NCBI RefSeq assembly: GCF_037102585.1
Contig: NW_027043828.1
Span: forward strand, 310,001 to 374,000
DNA: 64,000 bases
DNA from: Saccharomycopsis crataegensis
Taxonomy: Eukaryota > Ascomycota > Saccharomycetes > Ascoideales > Saccharomycopsidaceae
Direction: 5' to 3'
Program-made: the position numbers and the translations under genes
Notes under the pieces: generated by a model
The model's input: the letters and a program-made list of their open reading frames with translations, nothing else
Databases searched by the model: none
What the model was told of the DNA's origin: nothing
In this document: piece after piece, positions 40,017 to 50,416 of the stretch
Numbering within the stretch: position 1 is the stretch's first letter
How the letters are laid out: each line of letters starts with the position of its first letter

Positions 40017-41662
40017 TCAATCTTCATGAATCGATGTTGTGAAAGATGATTTCGAAGGAATTCTATACAATAGCCCTGTGGATGTGATGGTACTGCTGAA
40101 GCTGCCATGCTGACGCCTGCTTCCTTGCTTGGCTTTGGAAAAATCTTCTCCATGATTACTCATGCGTCTCTTATTTTCATCATCTTTCTGCCTAATGATA
40201 TTCAAAACCTCACCAGAATGGTGATCACCAAAATGTGTGATATAAGGTTTCGCAATGACCGTGCTGGAAGAGACCTCTGAAGTGACTTCCAATGCATTGA
40301 TCGGATTAGATATCGATACTGTTGGGGAATCAACCATCAATTTCGGAGACTCATTTTTACCAGAGCCTAATAGTGAGGTGAGGATCGAAGTAGCATGTAA
40401 TTTTGCCGGCACTTCAGATGCAGGGGTCAATCTGCTCCTAGTAAATGAGGCAATTGGTGATCCTGATACCCTGAGCATGAATGGATTTTCTGGTTCCGAA
40501 GAAGCATTGTTCTTTCTAATGGATTCAAATTCATCATTTTCTTCATTACTGAATATATGGTCCACTTTATCTACTTTATCATTCTTGCTTAACCTTGCCT
40601 GTCTTTCGCAGTTTCTTTTATCCAACAAACTTTCAATTTCGTCCATGTGCTCCTTTGGGCTCATTACTCGTTCTTCCGATGGACCATTACATTTTCTAGA
40701 TGAAGCTTTGATGGGAGATACCTCAATGAGTGACGATTTCTCATCAGCAGAGGTCTGTTTCAAATTATCGTTTCTTTGACACTCTATATTTGCCAATTCT
40801 TCCTCGGAAACAGGAGCCCCAATATATATGCTTGATTTTTCTGATATTACTTTCTCATTAATATTTGCATTATGTGTAATGTGTTGTATTTCTTCCTGAT
40901 GTTCTTGATCTCCTTTATCCTTGTGACTTTTTTGCTCCTCATTATCTTGGTTTTCTTTATTTTCCCCAACGGCAACTTGCTCTTCCTTTCCAATTTTCTC
41001 TTCTATTCCCACTTGTTCTTCAGTCCCAACTTGGCCTTCAGTATCGGCTTGCGCTTCACCTTCATTTTGTTCACTTTTGCTCCCTTCTTCAAAATTATCA
41101 CCATCTTCCTTGATTTCATTATTATCAAAAGAAGATGCATTTTCAAACATTGTAAATTGACCGGTATTGTCATTCATCGTTCCATCCATCTGCATAGTAT
41201 CACTTTCAAACTTTGAAAATGACTCTGCAGTAACATTGTTAGAACTCATGATATTCTCATTGAATCCAAACAAGCTCTGCTTGAATTGATAAATATTATT
41301 TTCTTCACTAGGGCTTTTCTGAAAACTATCCAAATGAGCCACTCGTGGAAACCCAATTTTTGGAGTGCCATTTCCACCACTCACCTCCAGCAAGCGCAGC
41401 TGGCTATTATTATTAGTCTGAAACTTTGGTGATTTGAAGTATTTAAAGCTATCATTAATGTCTATCATATGTACCGAGCTCGATGACATATTATTTATAG
41501 CACCATTTACTTCCTCTTGATCTTGAGCTTCTCGCACTTCTTTGGGAGAAGATATCTCTCCATCTTGGTTATCAATAGACTTTTTTCCACCATTCATACT
41601 GACTAATCCAGAATCACCACCATGATCATAATCATCATCAGCATCAACGACAACAACAACAA

Positions 41663-41696
<34 letters not shown>

Positions 41697-42356
41697 GTTT
41701 CCTTTACTGCCTGGATCACTATTGTTTCTCGTCATTAGCTTGGATATTAGAGGGTAGTGGAAACGATTAACTGAATGTTTACTGGTCAACTTCTCTTGCT
41801 CAGAAATCAATACTTTATCCTCCAAAGTCTTTAAATCACTTAGAAGTCCCAATATCATCGTTGATGATTTATTTGTCAAATTGACTATGTCTTCAAGGTC
41901 GGAATCAAGCGAGTTGGTGGTAGCAGGCTTCATTAGGTTATTCTTATTCTTTTTGACGACGATATCCAATAATTTCATCCTGGAGTAAAGCAAATCAGTC
42001 TGCTCGTCGATATTATTAAGGTCAAGAAAAACCTCATCATTTTGATAGTTCAACATTCGGTTGATCATGTTGGAAAGATCGATCCTGTAAGTTTTAGACG
42101 TCAGGATGAGAGAACTTATCAACTCATTGAGTTCAAAACTCAAGTGATCATTTAAAATCGTGGATAGTTCAAATTCCAGTACCACTGGTAACGGGATTTC
42201 CGGCATTAATTGGATATTCTCAATCCTGAAATTTGTTAGGAAATCATCATTATTATCATCATCATCATCGCTTCGATTGTTGTTCTTGTTTTTGCTTGTT
42301 TTGCTTGTGGTAGAATAATAATTTAAAAGATTCTTAGAAGCAGAAAGAAACCCCAT
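40017..42356 (-). CDS. Unrecognised 779-residue acidic, largely disordered protein
   Basis: The ATG at 42354-42356 gives MGFLSASKNLLNYYSTTSK. An N-terminal region of about 190 residues after an Asn/Asp run looks folded and helical (PEIPLPVVLEFELSTILNDHLSFELNELIS ... LLYSRMKLLDIVVKK ... LSDLKTLEDKVLI). The rest is disordered: poly-Asp then Val/Asp runs encoded by CAT repeats (41640-41700), Glu/Gln-rich repeats of the type EEQVGIEEKIGKEEQV, and a Ser/Thr-rich tail with SP/TP sites. No domain was recognised. The palindrome GGGTGCAACACCCC stands 143 bp upstream. Confidence 0.65.
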
Positions 42357-42498
42357 CACCCACTTTATTTTAAATGGTGAAATAACCAGTCCTGGTGTGT
42401 TTAGCGCTCTTGAATATTGTTACTTATTCTGGTGGTTGGTGTTTTGACACCTTTTGACGGATTAAATTTGTTGCGCGTGATTTTTCCCAACAGTACCA

Positions 42499-42512
42499 GG
42501 GTGCAACACCCC
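42499..42512 (+). promoter_or_regulatory. GGGTGCAACACCCC palindrome upstream of the 779-residue gene
   Basis: This 14-bp near-perfect inverted repeat also occurs, with one or two central changes, in front of both nuclease-kinase genes (47810-47823 and 51929-51942). All three are 140-175 bp before a start codon. It is a candidate site for a shared transcription factor. Confidence 0.5.
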
Positions 42513-42647
42513 TACAATAGTAAACAATTATTATATTATTGCAAATTATTCATTAGCATATTGCGGTATGTAGCATAATTATGTCTATTTATAATTATTA
42601 TTTATTACTCGTGATTTTTATCTATCATTTTTATTAAATTTTTTATT

Positions 42648-43196
42648 TTAGGCGATTTTCTCAGTGCGTAAAGCCTCGGAATTGCCTGCTTTGCTACCAA
42701 GAGTCTGAAGTGCCTCGAATTCTAAAGTCAAACGACCAAATGATTCACAGAACTCCCAACCAGAAATATTCTTGTAATACTTATCAGTAATGAAGCTATA
42801 AGAGCTTTCTCTTTGAACCCATAACAAGGGTTCTAAATCGTAGGAATACTCGTCTTCAAAGTAATCAGAAAACCGGCCATTGCAGTCTGCGAAATTTAAC
42901 TCTGCCTCAATAGCAAAGGCAGATATTTGATTGTGAGCTGCTTGTAACAGTTTTTGTGACAAGTTCTTGGCTGATATCTTCTTTCCACCAAATATTCTTC
43001 TGAAGGTGTCCGGTTTATCGTCCTTGCAATCAAGAAATCGAGTGACAGCGTGGTTGCCGATGCCAAAACAATCAAAATCATCACTATCTTTTCCGTAGAA
43101 GAATAATTGTTCATAAGCCACTGAACTATGATCCTTTCCATGGGAAGCACTAGATTTAGTATTTTTGTTGGCAACGGTTGCAGACGACTTGGACAT
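42648..43196 (-). CDS. Unrecognised 182-residue protein
   Basis: ATG at 43194-43196. A Ser/Lys/Ala-rich N-terminus of about 28 residues precedes a compact region with VAYEQLFFYGKDSDDFDCFGIGNHAV, LSQKLLQAAHNQISAFAIEAEL and ISGWEFCESFGRLTLEFEAL. There is no signal peptide or membrane span. It could be a small cytosolic or nuclear protein specific to this yeast lineage. It is flanked by AT-rich intergenic DNA on both sides. Confidence 0.6.
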   Translation of the reverse strand: MSKSSATVANKNTKSSASHGKDHSSVAYEQLFFYGKDSDDFDCFGIGNHAVTRFLDCKDDKPDTFRRIFGGKKISAKNLSQKLLQAAHNQISAFAIEAELNFADCNGRFSDYFEDEYSYDLEPLLWVQRESSYSFITDKYYKNISGWEFCESFGRLTLEFEALQTLGSKAGNSEALRTEKIA

Positions 43197-43587
43197 TTTG
43201 TGGGGGTGATTAGTTGTATGAAAAAAAGATAGCTTTAAACGAGAAAAGTTTTACAGAACAGGATTTAGAAATATATATCTATAAGATTTCCAAGGTAAAC
43301 GTACTTATATATAGATCTGGTTTCCTTTCTTTTGCTTTGCTTTGCTTTCCTTAGTTTGTCAATTTTGAGCAAGCAAGATATATATCTTCAGGTATTGCCG
43401 AAAGCTTCAAATAAGATCACTCCATTGCTTGCTACAGTGGTTGATTCAGAACTTTTTTCTTGGATCATAACGTAATTTTTTTTTGCACTCATAAACAATC
43501 ATTTGTGAACAGGATCAGTTTTCAGTTTTGCGATCGCAATTATGCATGCTGGGAAAAATATATCCTCGAATAACATATCAACCCAAT
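43197..43587. other. Intergenic region with CTTTGCTTTG repeats
   Basis: This 391-bp region is the promoter of the 182-residue gene, with pyrimidine repeats (TTTGCTTTGCTTTGCTTTCC near 43330) and AT-rich sequence. No gene was seen. Confidence 0.4.
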
Positions 43588-44823
43588 CTAGGCAAACTCC
43601 ACAATATCTAAGTCATCATAGTTTATGGTGTAAAAATGATGATCACAAATGGTACCGACATTTATCTTGTTAAAATCGCCAACACTCCCATAATAAGTTA
43701 CCGATTCTACCCCATTGATCCAACTTTTGAAGTCTAAGCTTATCAATGTATCATTGCCACAAGAAATCACCAAATCATTGTCCAACCTCTTCAAAAAATT
43801 TATGGCCATCCCGCTACTTATTTGTAGTTGCTTTACCACTGTTCCAGGATTGTCGTATTCAAATACTTTGACAATCCCTTTACTATAACCGCCAATCACG
43901 TAATTCTTTGTAGATGTCGTCCAAAAAACCACCCCAGTTGTACTTCCAGCAGGACTTTCGTCAGAACAGAATGTTTGTCGTTGGTATCCTTTGAATATAT
44001 CCCATTCCGTGATCAATCCTCCTTCATCACCAGCAAATGCTAAAACCCCTTTTGTTTCAAATTCGTATTCACCATACTGTTCTTCAGCGTATTCACTTTC
44101 CAAATCGTCGTTATGGGCTATACACAAACATTCAACTCCGGCACTTTTTGTGATTCGTTTGAAATCCTTGATATTCTTACCGGACCCGCATTCCCACAAT
44201 TTCACCGCCCCATCGTTAGAACACGACAAAAAGTTCCTACCAGTCTTACCAAAAATTGCTAAGTCAGTGATTCTCTTAGTATGGGCCACAAAGGTCCTGG
44301 CCATTTGTCCGGTTCGTAAATCCCAAAGTTTGATTTGCATGTCTAACCCCGTTGTCAATATAACTCCACCTGATGGGAAAAATAAGCATCTTTCAACATC
44401 AAAGTCCTTGTGGCACTCCAACTTCCGAATGACCCGAGAGCTTCTCATTGAATATACTACAACGTCCCCACGAGACGTTCCAAGGATTGCAAGCAGTTCC
44501 TTTGATGAAATGTCAAATGAGGTAATGGTGATTCTTTCTGGTGGCAAATGATAGCATTTCTTTGCAATCTTCAAATGATAACTTCTTGAATTTCTAGAAA
44601 TAACAAAGGATTCTTTACTTAGCTGGGTCATTGTAACTCCGGCATCTTCAATTGATTGGAATACCAAGTTATCATCGACTTTGGATACAGTTATATTGAA
44701 ATTGACACTATTAAGTTGTTGGTCATCAGACATTAATGAAACCCAGAAACTTTGAGGCTTGGTAGCTAGCTCGGGATCATTTATTATATCTCTAAACGTT
44801 GACTGGATATGTAGTAACTCCAT
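43588..44823 (-). CDS. RPN14: Rpn14 (PAAF1) WD40 proteasome assembly chaperone
   Basis: The 411-residue protein is a WD40 propeller. It contains CHKDFDVERCLFFPSGGVIL, TTGLDMQIKLWDLRTGQ, AHTKRITDLAIF, NFLSCSNDGAVKLWECGSGK and VLAFAGDEGGLITEWDIFKG. The block FFPSGGVILTTGLDMQIKLW and the following SNDGAVKLWECGSG match yeast Rpn14 and human PAAF1 closely. Rpn14 binds the Rpt6 ATPase C-terminus and delays its docking on the 20S core during assembly of the proteasome base. The length matches yeast Rpn14 (417). Start ATG at 44821-44823. One CTG codon (44494-44496). Confidence 0.9.
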   Translation of the reverse strand: MELLHIQSTFRDIINDPELATKPQSFWVSLMSDDQQLNSVNFNITVSKVDDNLVFQSIEDAGVTMTQLSKESFVISRNSRSYHLKIAKKCYHLPPERITITSFDISSKELLAILGTSRGDVVVYSMRSSRVIRKLECHKDFDVERCLFFPSGGVILTTGLDMQIKLWDLRTGQMARTFVAHTKRITDLAIFGKTGRNFLSCSNDGAVKLWECGSGKNIKDFKRITKSAGVECLCIAHNDDLESEYAEEQYGEYEFETKGVLAFAGDEGGLITEWDIFKGYQRQTFCSDESPAGSTTGVVFWTTSTKNYVIGGYSKGIVKVFEYDNPGTVVKQLQISSGMAINFLKRLDNDLVISCGNDTLISLDFKSWINGVESVTYYGSVGDFNKINVGTICDHHFYTINYDDLDIVEFA

Positions 44824-45670
44824 GACTATTGTTGACAGTTACTGTTTGCCATCCAATGTGTTTCCCAATAACCAAAAAAAAAAAAAAAAAAAAAAATTCC
44901 AACATGCAGAGTGCCCATATCAAAACAACAACTGGATAACACTAGAATTACCACATTTTAATATTGAAATTCTATCCTTCTTTTCTTAATTATTTTAGAC
45001 TACTTGATAAATAAATCACTGGGATATAATCTGGAGTGTTATATTGTCCTTTTTAAAGTATTCGTACTATATACCATGTCCTAGATAGAAATATGGAAGT
45101 GAATGGCACTATTCTCAGTAATGACTCTAATAAAGATATTGCATAATATACCTTTTGTAAGCATCAAATATTGGGTGAAGCCATAATTTGGCTAAAGCAG
45201 CGTTCCATCATTACATTTTTGTAAAATTTTGCAAGAATCACACTAAGTATATTGCAAGGAATTATTTTCTATTCAAAGCAAGAAACCATAAAGGCACAGT
45301 ATTAGAAGCCTTGAAATTTTTATTATTTGTTATTAAATGCTTTTTTTTTTTTGTCGGTGAAGTGGAAGAAACATTTAGAGAATATTTCTAGCAACCCTAT
45401 TACAGTCTCATTAGTAAACAAATAGACAATTAAATAATTATATACCAGAATTTAGAAAAAATTGAAGTATCACAAGCAAATTTTTTTTTTTTAAGCTGCT
45501 GGTATGATTGAGAGCATGCAAGTGTCTAACCCTTCACGCCTAGCAAACATCGATTTGATTGAAAGAACTACACAAAACAGACTACACAAAACAGACTACA
45601 CAAAACAGACTACACAAAACGCTTGCAAACAAAAAAAAATGAGAAAATTAAGCACAGAGTCCTTCAATGT
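44824..45670. other. Intergenic region with A-tract and 14-bp tandem repeats
   Basis: It contains an A20 run at about 44876-44895 next to the RPN14 start, and AT-rich DNA. At 45568-45621, just beyond the nuclease-kinase copy A stop, there are 3.9 copies of ACTACACAAAACAG. No gene was recognised. Confidence 0.45.
45568..45621 (+). repeat. 14-bp tandem repeat (ACTACACAAAACAG)n
   Basis: Three full perfect units plus a partial one, starting at 45568, lie about 50 bp beyond the 3' end of nuclease-kinase copy A. It is absent downstream of copy B. Confidence 0.85.
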
Positions 45671-47659
45671 TCAAGAGTCCTCACTGCATATCTCGACAAA
45701 TTTTAGGATATTTCCTTCCAAAGTTGAAGATCCATTCACCCTACCATAGTCTATCCAGGCAACTCTTTCGTCTGGAGTAACTATGAAATTCGCTCTTCTG
45801 ATATCTCCATGATTAATCCCCAAACCCGACAATAACTTCAATTGATTAATTCCGAACTCTATCAGTTTCTTGGTGATTCTACCACCTCCAGTGATCTCTG
45901 TCATGAATATTGCATGCCCTCCAAATTTTATGCAAGATTTATCCCAAAAGATAACATTATCTCCACAGTAAATGACTTGTGGAGCAAATATCTTATCAGC
46001 TTCCGACCTGCACTTCTTATTGTACTTGGTTATCAAGCTATATGCATGAATTTCGCTCATGAAATTCTCTTCTGCAAGTTTCAATAGCATTGGATAAGAC
46101 CATCCCATTTTTCTCATTTCTCTAGTTTGGCTATAATCTTTAATGAAGTCCTGATCATAAACTTTCAACACAAGACGCTTGCTATCTGTATCCATCCTGG
46201 GCAACCTGGGAAAGAATTCATAGCACCTAGTGGTATTTATTGCGACAACAAACGATAAATGAGAGTCACCACCCTGCAACTCCGCTATATCATTTGCGTA
46301 GTTACCCCAGCTGTTTCCACTCATTTCCTTGTGCACAAGTTTTATTGGTTTGCTCACGCTTTTATGGGAGCTTCTACTTCCAATCTTGATATTCTCTACC
46401 AAGCTTTTCTTCTTCATGAATACCAGCTTGTATTTTTTTGTTTTATCTATGGCACTGCTTTTTTGATTAGCACTGTAATTTACACAATGATGTATCAAAC
46501 TTGCCAAAATTAAATTGATTTTCTTATCAGAGTTTTCCAAAATCTTGTAGAAAATAGGGATTGGAACTTCCATAAGTTGTTGCTTGAGGGCCCCAGCCCT
46601 TTTTTCAAGCTTTGCTTTTTCCTTTTCTAAATTTCTTCTTCTTGAATTGAATACCTTGAATTTGTCACCATTGGTTTCTTTAAGAAGTGTTTCCATTTCT
46701 GCGATTCTGTCATTCATCTCTTGAAACTCTTTTTGCTTTGTGGAGTTTGGGTTCCCTTTTGGTTTGGAATCTTCGTGATCAGGATCTTCTAGCATGAAAA
46801 TAATACTAACAACGTAATCGGTAAGTATGCAGAAATCAATAGCACCGTTCAACATGTCAACCACCACCTGGCGAACTAAGGAGCTATCAGTAAGAGCATC
46901 ATCCTTAATTAATTTTCTCAACCCAAGCCTTTTGCCTTCAATTATGATGGATGCAGGACCATTCTCATCAGCATCACGTTGATTTGCAAAAACACAAATG
47001 TCTGGGCGTAAAGATAGATTTTCTTGCCCCATAATAGTTCTTTGAACACGGCAATAAACTGTGTCACCAAGACCGTAAAGGATCGTCACAACTTTCGGCA
47101 ATATCAAATTCCAAAGCAGTAACACAATGCTGGCCTCCTTCTTATCACAATGCATCCAAAAATCCTTTCCTGTACTACTTGTTAAATCCAGGTAAAGTTC
47201 ATCGACTTCACGAACACTCCCCTGATGAAAAATTGACGTTGATAAATTTTGATTACAATGTAATGAAAATGTTTCTATCAAATTATCAAAATAATCATCA
47301 GGAAAGGGTTTCCAATCAACCGAAAACTCTTCGTAGTATTTGTAAATAGCAGCACTAGTTGAACCTTTCGGAAGTGAGGTAGGCACACTTTGCTTGTGGA
47401 GAGATTTTTTGAGCGGATCTGGTGCAGGCAAGTTGAGAAAGAGCTTCCATAGCAGCGATGCGAGGTCTGTGGGATTTGGGCCATTTCTTTCTCTCTCAAG
47501 ATATGCTTCCACTTTCATTTTTCCAATAACACCAGCTCTTAAGTTTTGGTCATCAAGAATGTCACCAAGGTCTAATGATAGACCTTGTGAATTTCTGATT
47601 TTGGATTTTATCTCATTTATTGCAGACGCTATTCTCTGTTCGTAAGCTTGGTCGCTCAT
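45671..47659 (-). CDS. SPOK-like nuclease-kinase protein, copy A
   Basis: This 662-residue protein starts MSDQAYEQRIASAINEIKSK. The frame is open 59 codons farther up, but alignment with copy B fixes this ATG. Helices occupy the N-terminus. A PD-(D/E)XK-like nuclease core lies at about 150-290, with R218-P219-D220 and E241-G242-K243 in SIIIEGKR. A coiled coil spans about 308-365. A kinase-like domain runs from about 480 to 660 with K499 in LVLKVY, E536, HGD at 617-619, N624 and DYG at 637-639. Nuclease plus kinase in one chain is the plan of Podospora SPOK killers and of Crinkler-type effectors; this link is inference. It looks intact, and its body is identical to copy B from residue 36 on. 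Confidence 0.75.
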   Translation of the reverse strand: MSDQAYEQRIASAINEIKSKIRNSQGLSLDLGDILDDQNLRAGVIGKMKVEAYLERERNGPNPTDLASLLWKLFLNLPAPDPLKKSLHKQSVPTSLPKGSTSAAIYKYYEEFSVDWKPFPDDYFDNLIETFSLHCNQNLSTSIFHQGSVREVDELYLDLTSSTGKDFWMHCDKKEASIVLLLWNLILPKVVTILYGLGDTVYCRVQRTIMGQENLSLRPDICVFANQRDADENGPASIIIEGKRLGLRKLIKDDALTDSSLVRQVVVDMLNGAIDFCILTDYVVSIIFMLEDPDHEDSKPKGNPNSTKQKEFQEMNDRIAEMETLLKETNGDKFKVFNSRRRNLEKEKAKLEKRAGALKQQLMEVPIPIFYKILENSDKKINLILASLIHHCVNYSANQKSSAIDKTKKYKLVFMKKKSLVENIKIGSRSSHKSVSKPIKLVHKEMSGNSWGNYANDIAELQGGDSHLSFVVAINTTRCYEFFPRLPRMDTDSKRLVLKVYDQDFIKDYSQTREMRKMGWSYPMLLKLAEENFMSEIHAYSLITKYNKKCRSEADKIFAPQVIYCGDNVIFWDKSCIKFGGHAIFMTEITGGGRITKKLIEFGINQLKLLSGLGINHGDIRRANFIVTPDERVAWIDYGRVNGSSTLEGNILKFVEICSEDS

Positions 47660-47780
47660 ATTGACATTAAAACATTCAACCACACAATTCTTGGGTAATA
47701 ATGAGCCTGAGTCTTGAGAAGACTTCAATAAAGAAGAAAATGAAATAGAATTTAATGCTTTGAGCAAAACAGCAATAATT

Positions 47781-47823
47781 CTTATATGAGAGACTTTCTT
47801 CGCAAAATGGGGGTATTGCACCC
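47781..47823 (-). promoter_or_regulatory. Copy A promoter: GGGTGCAATACCCC and TATA-like box
   Basis: The complement of 47810-47823 reads GGGTGCAATACCCC. It is followed downstream by CTCATATAAG (47791-47782), a TATA-like element, then the ATG at 47659. The same order, palindrome then TATA, is found before copy B, although the rest of the two promoters is unrelated. Confidence 0.5.
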
Positions 47824-49117
47824 TGGTGATGTGCATGGGAAAATGCGTGGTGTTCGCTTATGGTTTATTATTGTAGGTTCTCTTGGAAATTGTGCCTAAA
47901 TAATAATTTAAACGTGCCTTTCGTTCCCTTCAAAATTGAAGACAACTTAATAAGAGAGCTTAGATTGCATTTGTAGCAGTAGTACTAACACTATATAGTT
48001 ATATATTGAAATGTTCTTTTTGCAAAATATGGATTGGACGCCCGCAGAACAAGTGCATTGAAGATTCATGTATCCATCTATTATTGCGGAATAGCCAACA
48101 TCACTTCTCGAACGGCTATATCTTTAATTAAAAGAGTTTTTGGTGTATCAGTGATTTTCAAATGATTGCGGTGATAGATTCATCAGATTCTAGAGCAGAC
48201 AACTATATTCTTTAATAAATAGATCCTACTGCATACATATATGTATCTCAAAATATATTTTGAGATTTGAAAAATTGATGATTTATCTACCAGCAAAATG
48301 TCTTATTGCTAAATTTTGGGAATATAGAGGTAAATTTCTCCCTTAAGATGATCAACTATCCATCTTTCGAAAAAGAAAAAAAAATTTGCCCAGATGGCTT
48401 CCTAAATCCGGGGTAATATGAATGCACTGGTAATAACAAGAAAAAACACCGGGCATTAAAAAATAACCCAACTATGTAAAATGGCCTTTTTCAAGGAGAA
48501 CGTAAAGGAACAACACAAACACCATAATTTTCACAACTTCAATAAAATCGGAATAAATAACATCGAAATTTTTGAGAGATTTAAATGCTAAATATGGCCG
48601 CAAAAACTAGCAGATCATCAAATAAATGATAAGTCATTTGTACTCGAATAAGTAGAACCTTAACCAACCATAAAACTTCCTAGAAACGAGAAAGATAAAA
48701 ATCGATTAATGGAGAACAACGGATATATTCAAGTTAACTATAATATTGCCAAGGAGTGGATACAGAATAAAAGAGCATATTGACCACCTACAAAGAATTA
48801 TGAAAAATTGATATTAAAGCATATCGGGTATCAACTGAAATATTAGTACACCATTTCATGAAAAAAAATAGAAATTTATAATAGCCCTGGAAATACTCAT
48901 CTTTTTCTATTAGCACCGTTAAAATTATGAATAGTATCCTCTAAATTACTAATATGTATCCTTATTAATGCTATCTATAACACAGAGAGAGAGAGAAAAA
49001 AAAGAAAAAAAGAGCCCAGTAGTGATGATTAAAAAAAAAAAAAGGATTATATATATTATAAAAAATGCAACACCGATGCAAAAGAAAATTGAATATATTT
49101 TTCAATATCGTCAAAAG
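47824..49117. other. AT-rich intergenic DNA between copy A and the NAD carrier
   Basis: About 1.3 kb without a credible gene. It includes a perfect 20-bp palindrome, TCTCAAAATATATTTTGAGA, at 48246-48265, and A-tracts near 49030. The nearest part (49000-49117) is the 3' flank of the carrier gene. Confidence 0.45.
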
Positions 49118-50416
49118 TTAATCGAATTGCCCAGCGCAATTGATTTTCTCAAGGTACAATTTGATAAATTCAAACGATACTAAAGTTACGGCAGACGAAG
49201 GCACCGTTCGGGTTAAGTTGGTACAGTACCCAGAATAAAACCCCTTGATTCCTTGTGTTTTATAAATTTCCGCAGACAACCGCACTATCCTCGACTTGTG
49301 ACGAGACGTAGAAGGATTATTTACTGTGGATGACGATGACGACGGAGCATCACCGATTTGTAGTCTAGTTCGAAGCACTTCATGAGGATAAGTTAAAGTG
49401 GAGGCACACATCTTAGATAACGAGCTAGCAAGAATCAATTTCAAGAAAAAATAAAATCTTTCTTCCTTGGCCTCACGGTCATTATTATTCAAGATTCGGT
49501 ACTTGTTATTCTGCAAGTATCCCGACTGGTTCTCACAATGGAGTAATTTCTTGATATATTCGTATACTGGGAAATGAATGGCCACATGAAACAATCCAAA
49601 CAAAGACGGTACGAGCCCCGAATAAAACACTTTAATCCCTTCGCTTTTATACATTTTTCGACATGCGTCCAACGTCCCGGAATAATAATTCTGTGCTGCT
49701 CCTCCTTGGTACACATTTTGACCATTAGATGTTTGGAGCATTAATCTTGTCTTTACCACCCATATTGGATTGGTAATAGTAGTGGCCACCCCTCCGGCAG
49801 TGATAGCACTAATCGAATAACAGAAATATTTCAACATCGAATGCTTATTATCACCATTCTCCAAGTCGTATCCAAGGGTCAGTTTCACTAAAGTAGGATA
49901 AAACACTTTAGCCTTCTCGTATACTGTGAAATAAATCATCCAATTGGGTAAGTATCCAATGGTGATTGGGACCAATCCTCGATAAAGTCCACGAACCCCT
50001 TCTTCGGCAAAGATCTTCCCCAATGTTCCAAATATACCCCTATACTTCAACGATGTTGGGCTGTTATTATTACTATCCATTCGCATTACTCCTTGAGCTT
50101 GAAGTCTAGTTTTGGCAACGTCCAATGGGCACACTGATACCCCGGCAAGAAATCCCGAAAGGGCGCCAGATACCGCGCTGATTTGGGTATCACTCAAGTA
50201 CGAGAGCACCGGAACGGGTTTTACCCTCTTGGGGAAATGGTATGTCTCTTGGATTGTTGTTGTTGTCGTCGACGCCGTAGATGTCGATGACGTCTCAGAC
50301 TTCTGGTGCTTGATCTTATGAATAGATGATGAAGTATTGGTGAATTCCTGATCTGCCAAGTTGATGCTGGGATTCACGAGAGGATTCTCATCGTTGGGAT
50401 CCAGTGGAAATTTCAT
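49118..50416 (-). CDS. YIA6: Mitochondrial NAD+ carrier (Yia6/Yea6 type, SLC25)
   Basis: The ATG at 50414-50416 gives 432 residues. After a disordered N-terminus of about 90 residues come three mitochondrial-carrier repeats with the Px[DE]xx[KR] motifs CPLDVAKTRLQ, NPIWVVKTRLM and YPHEVLRTRLQ. The segments LPNWMIYFTVYEKAK, VPSLFGLFHVAIHFPVYEYIKK and LASSLSKMCASTLTYPHEVLRTR match yeast Yia6/Yea6, the inner-membrane NAD+ transporters. The C-terminus FYSGYCTNLTRTVPSSAVTLVSFEFIKL fits too. An Asn/Lys-rich insert lies in the matrix loop before the third repeat. It is an ordinary host gene sitting between the inverted nuclease-kinase copies. Confidence 0.9.
   Translation of the reverse strand: MKFPLDPNDENPLVNPSINLADQEFTNTSSSIHKIKHQKSETSSTSTASTTTTTIQETYHFPKRVKPVPVLSYLSDTQISAVSGALSGFLAGVSVCPLDVAKTRLQAQGVMRMDSNNNSPTSLKYRGIFGTLGKIFAEEGVRGLYRGLVPITIGYLPNWMIYFTVYEKAKVFYPTLVKLTLGYDLENGDNKHSMLKYFCYSISAITAGGVATTITNPIWVVKTRLMLQTSNGQNVYQGGAAQNYYSGTLDACRKMYKSEGIKVFYSGLVPSLFGLFHVAIHFPVYEYIKKLLHCENQSGYLQNNKYRILNNNDREAKEERFYFFLKLILASSLSKMCASTLTYPHEVLRTRLQIGDAPSSSSSTVNNPSTSRHKSRIVRLSAEIYKTQGIKGFYSGYCTNLTRTVPSSAVTLVSFEFIKLYLEKINCAGQFD

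Noticed and set aside
47657-47836. N-terminal extension of nuclease-kinase copy A
   Set aside because: The extra 59 codons have no counterpart in copy B and would place the promoter palindrome inside the gene; the ATG at 47659 is aligned in both copies.
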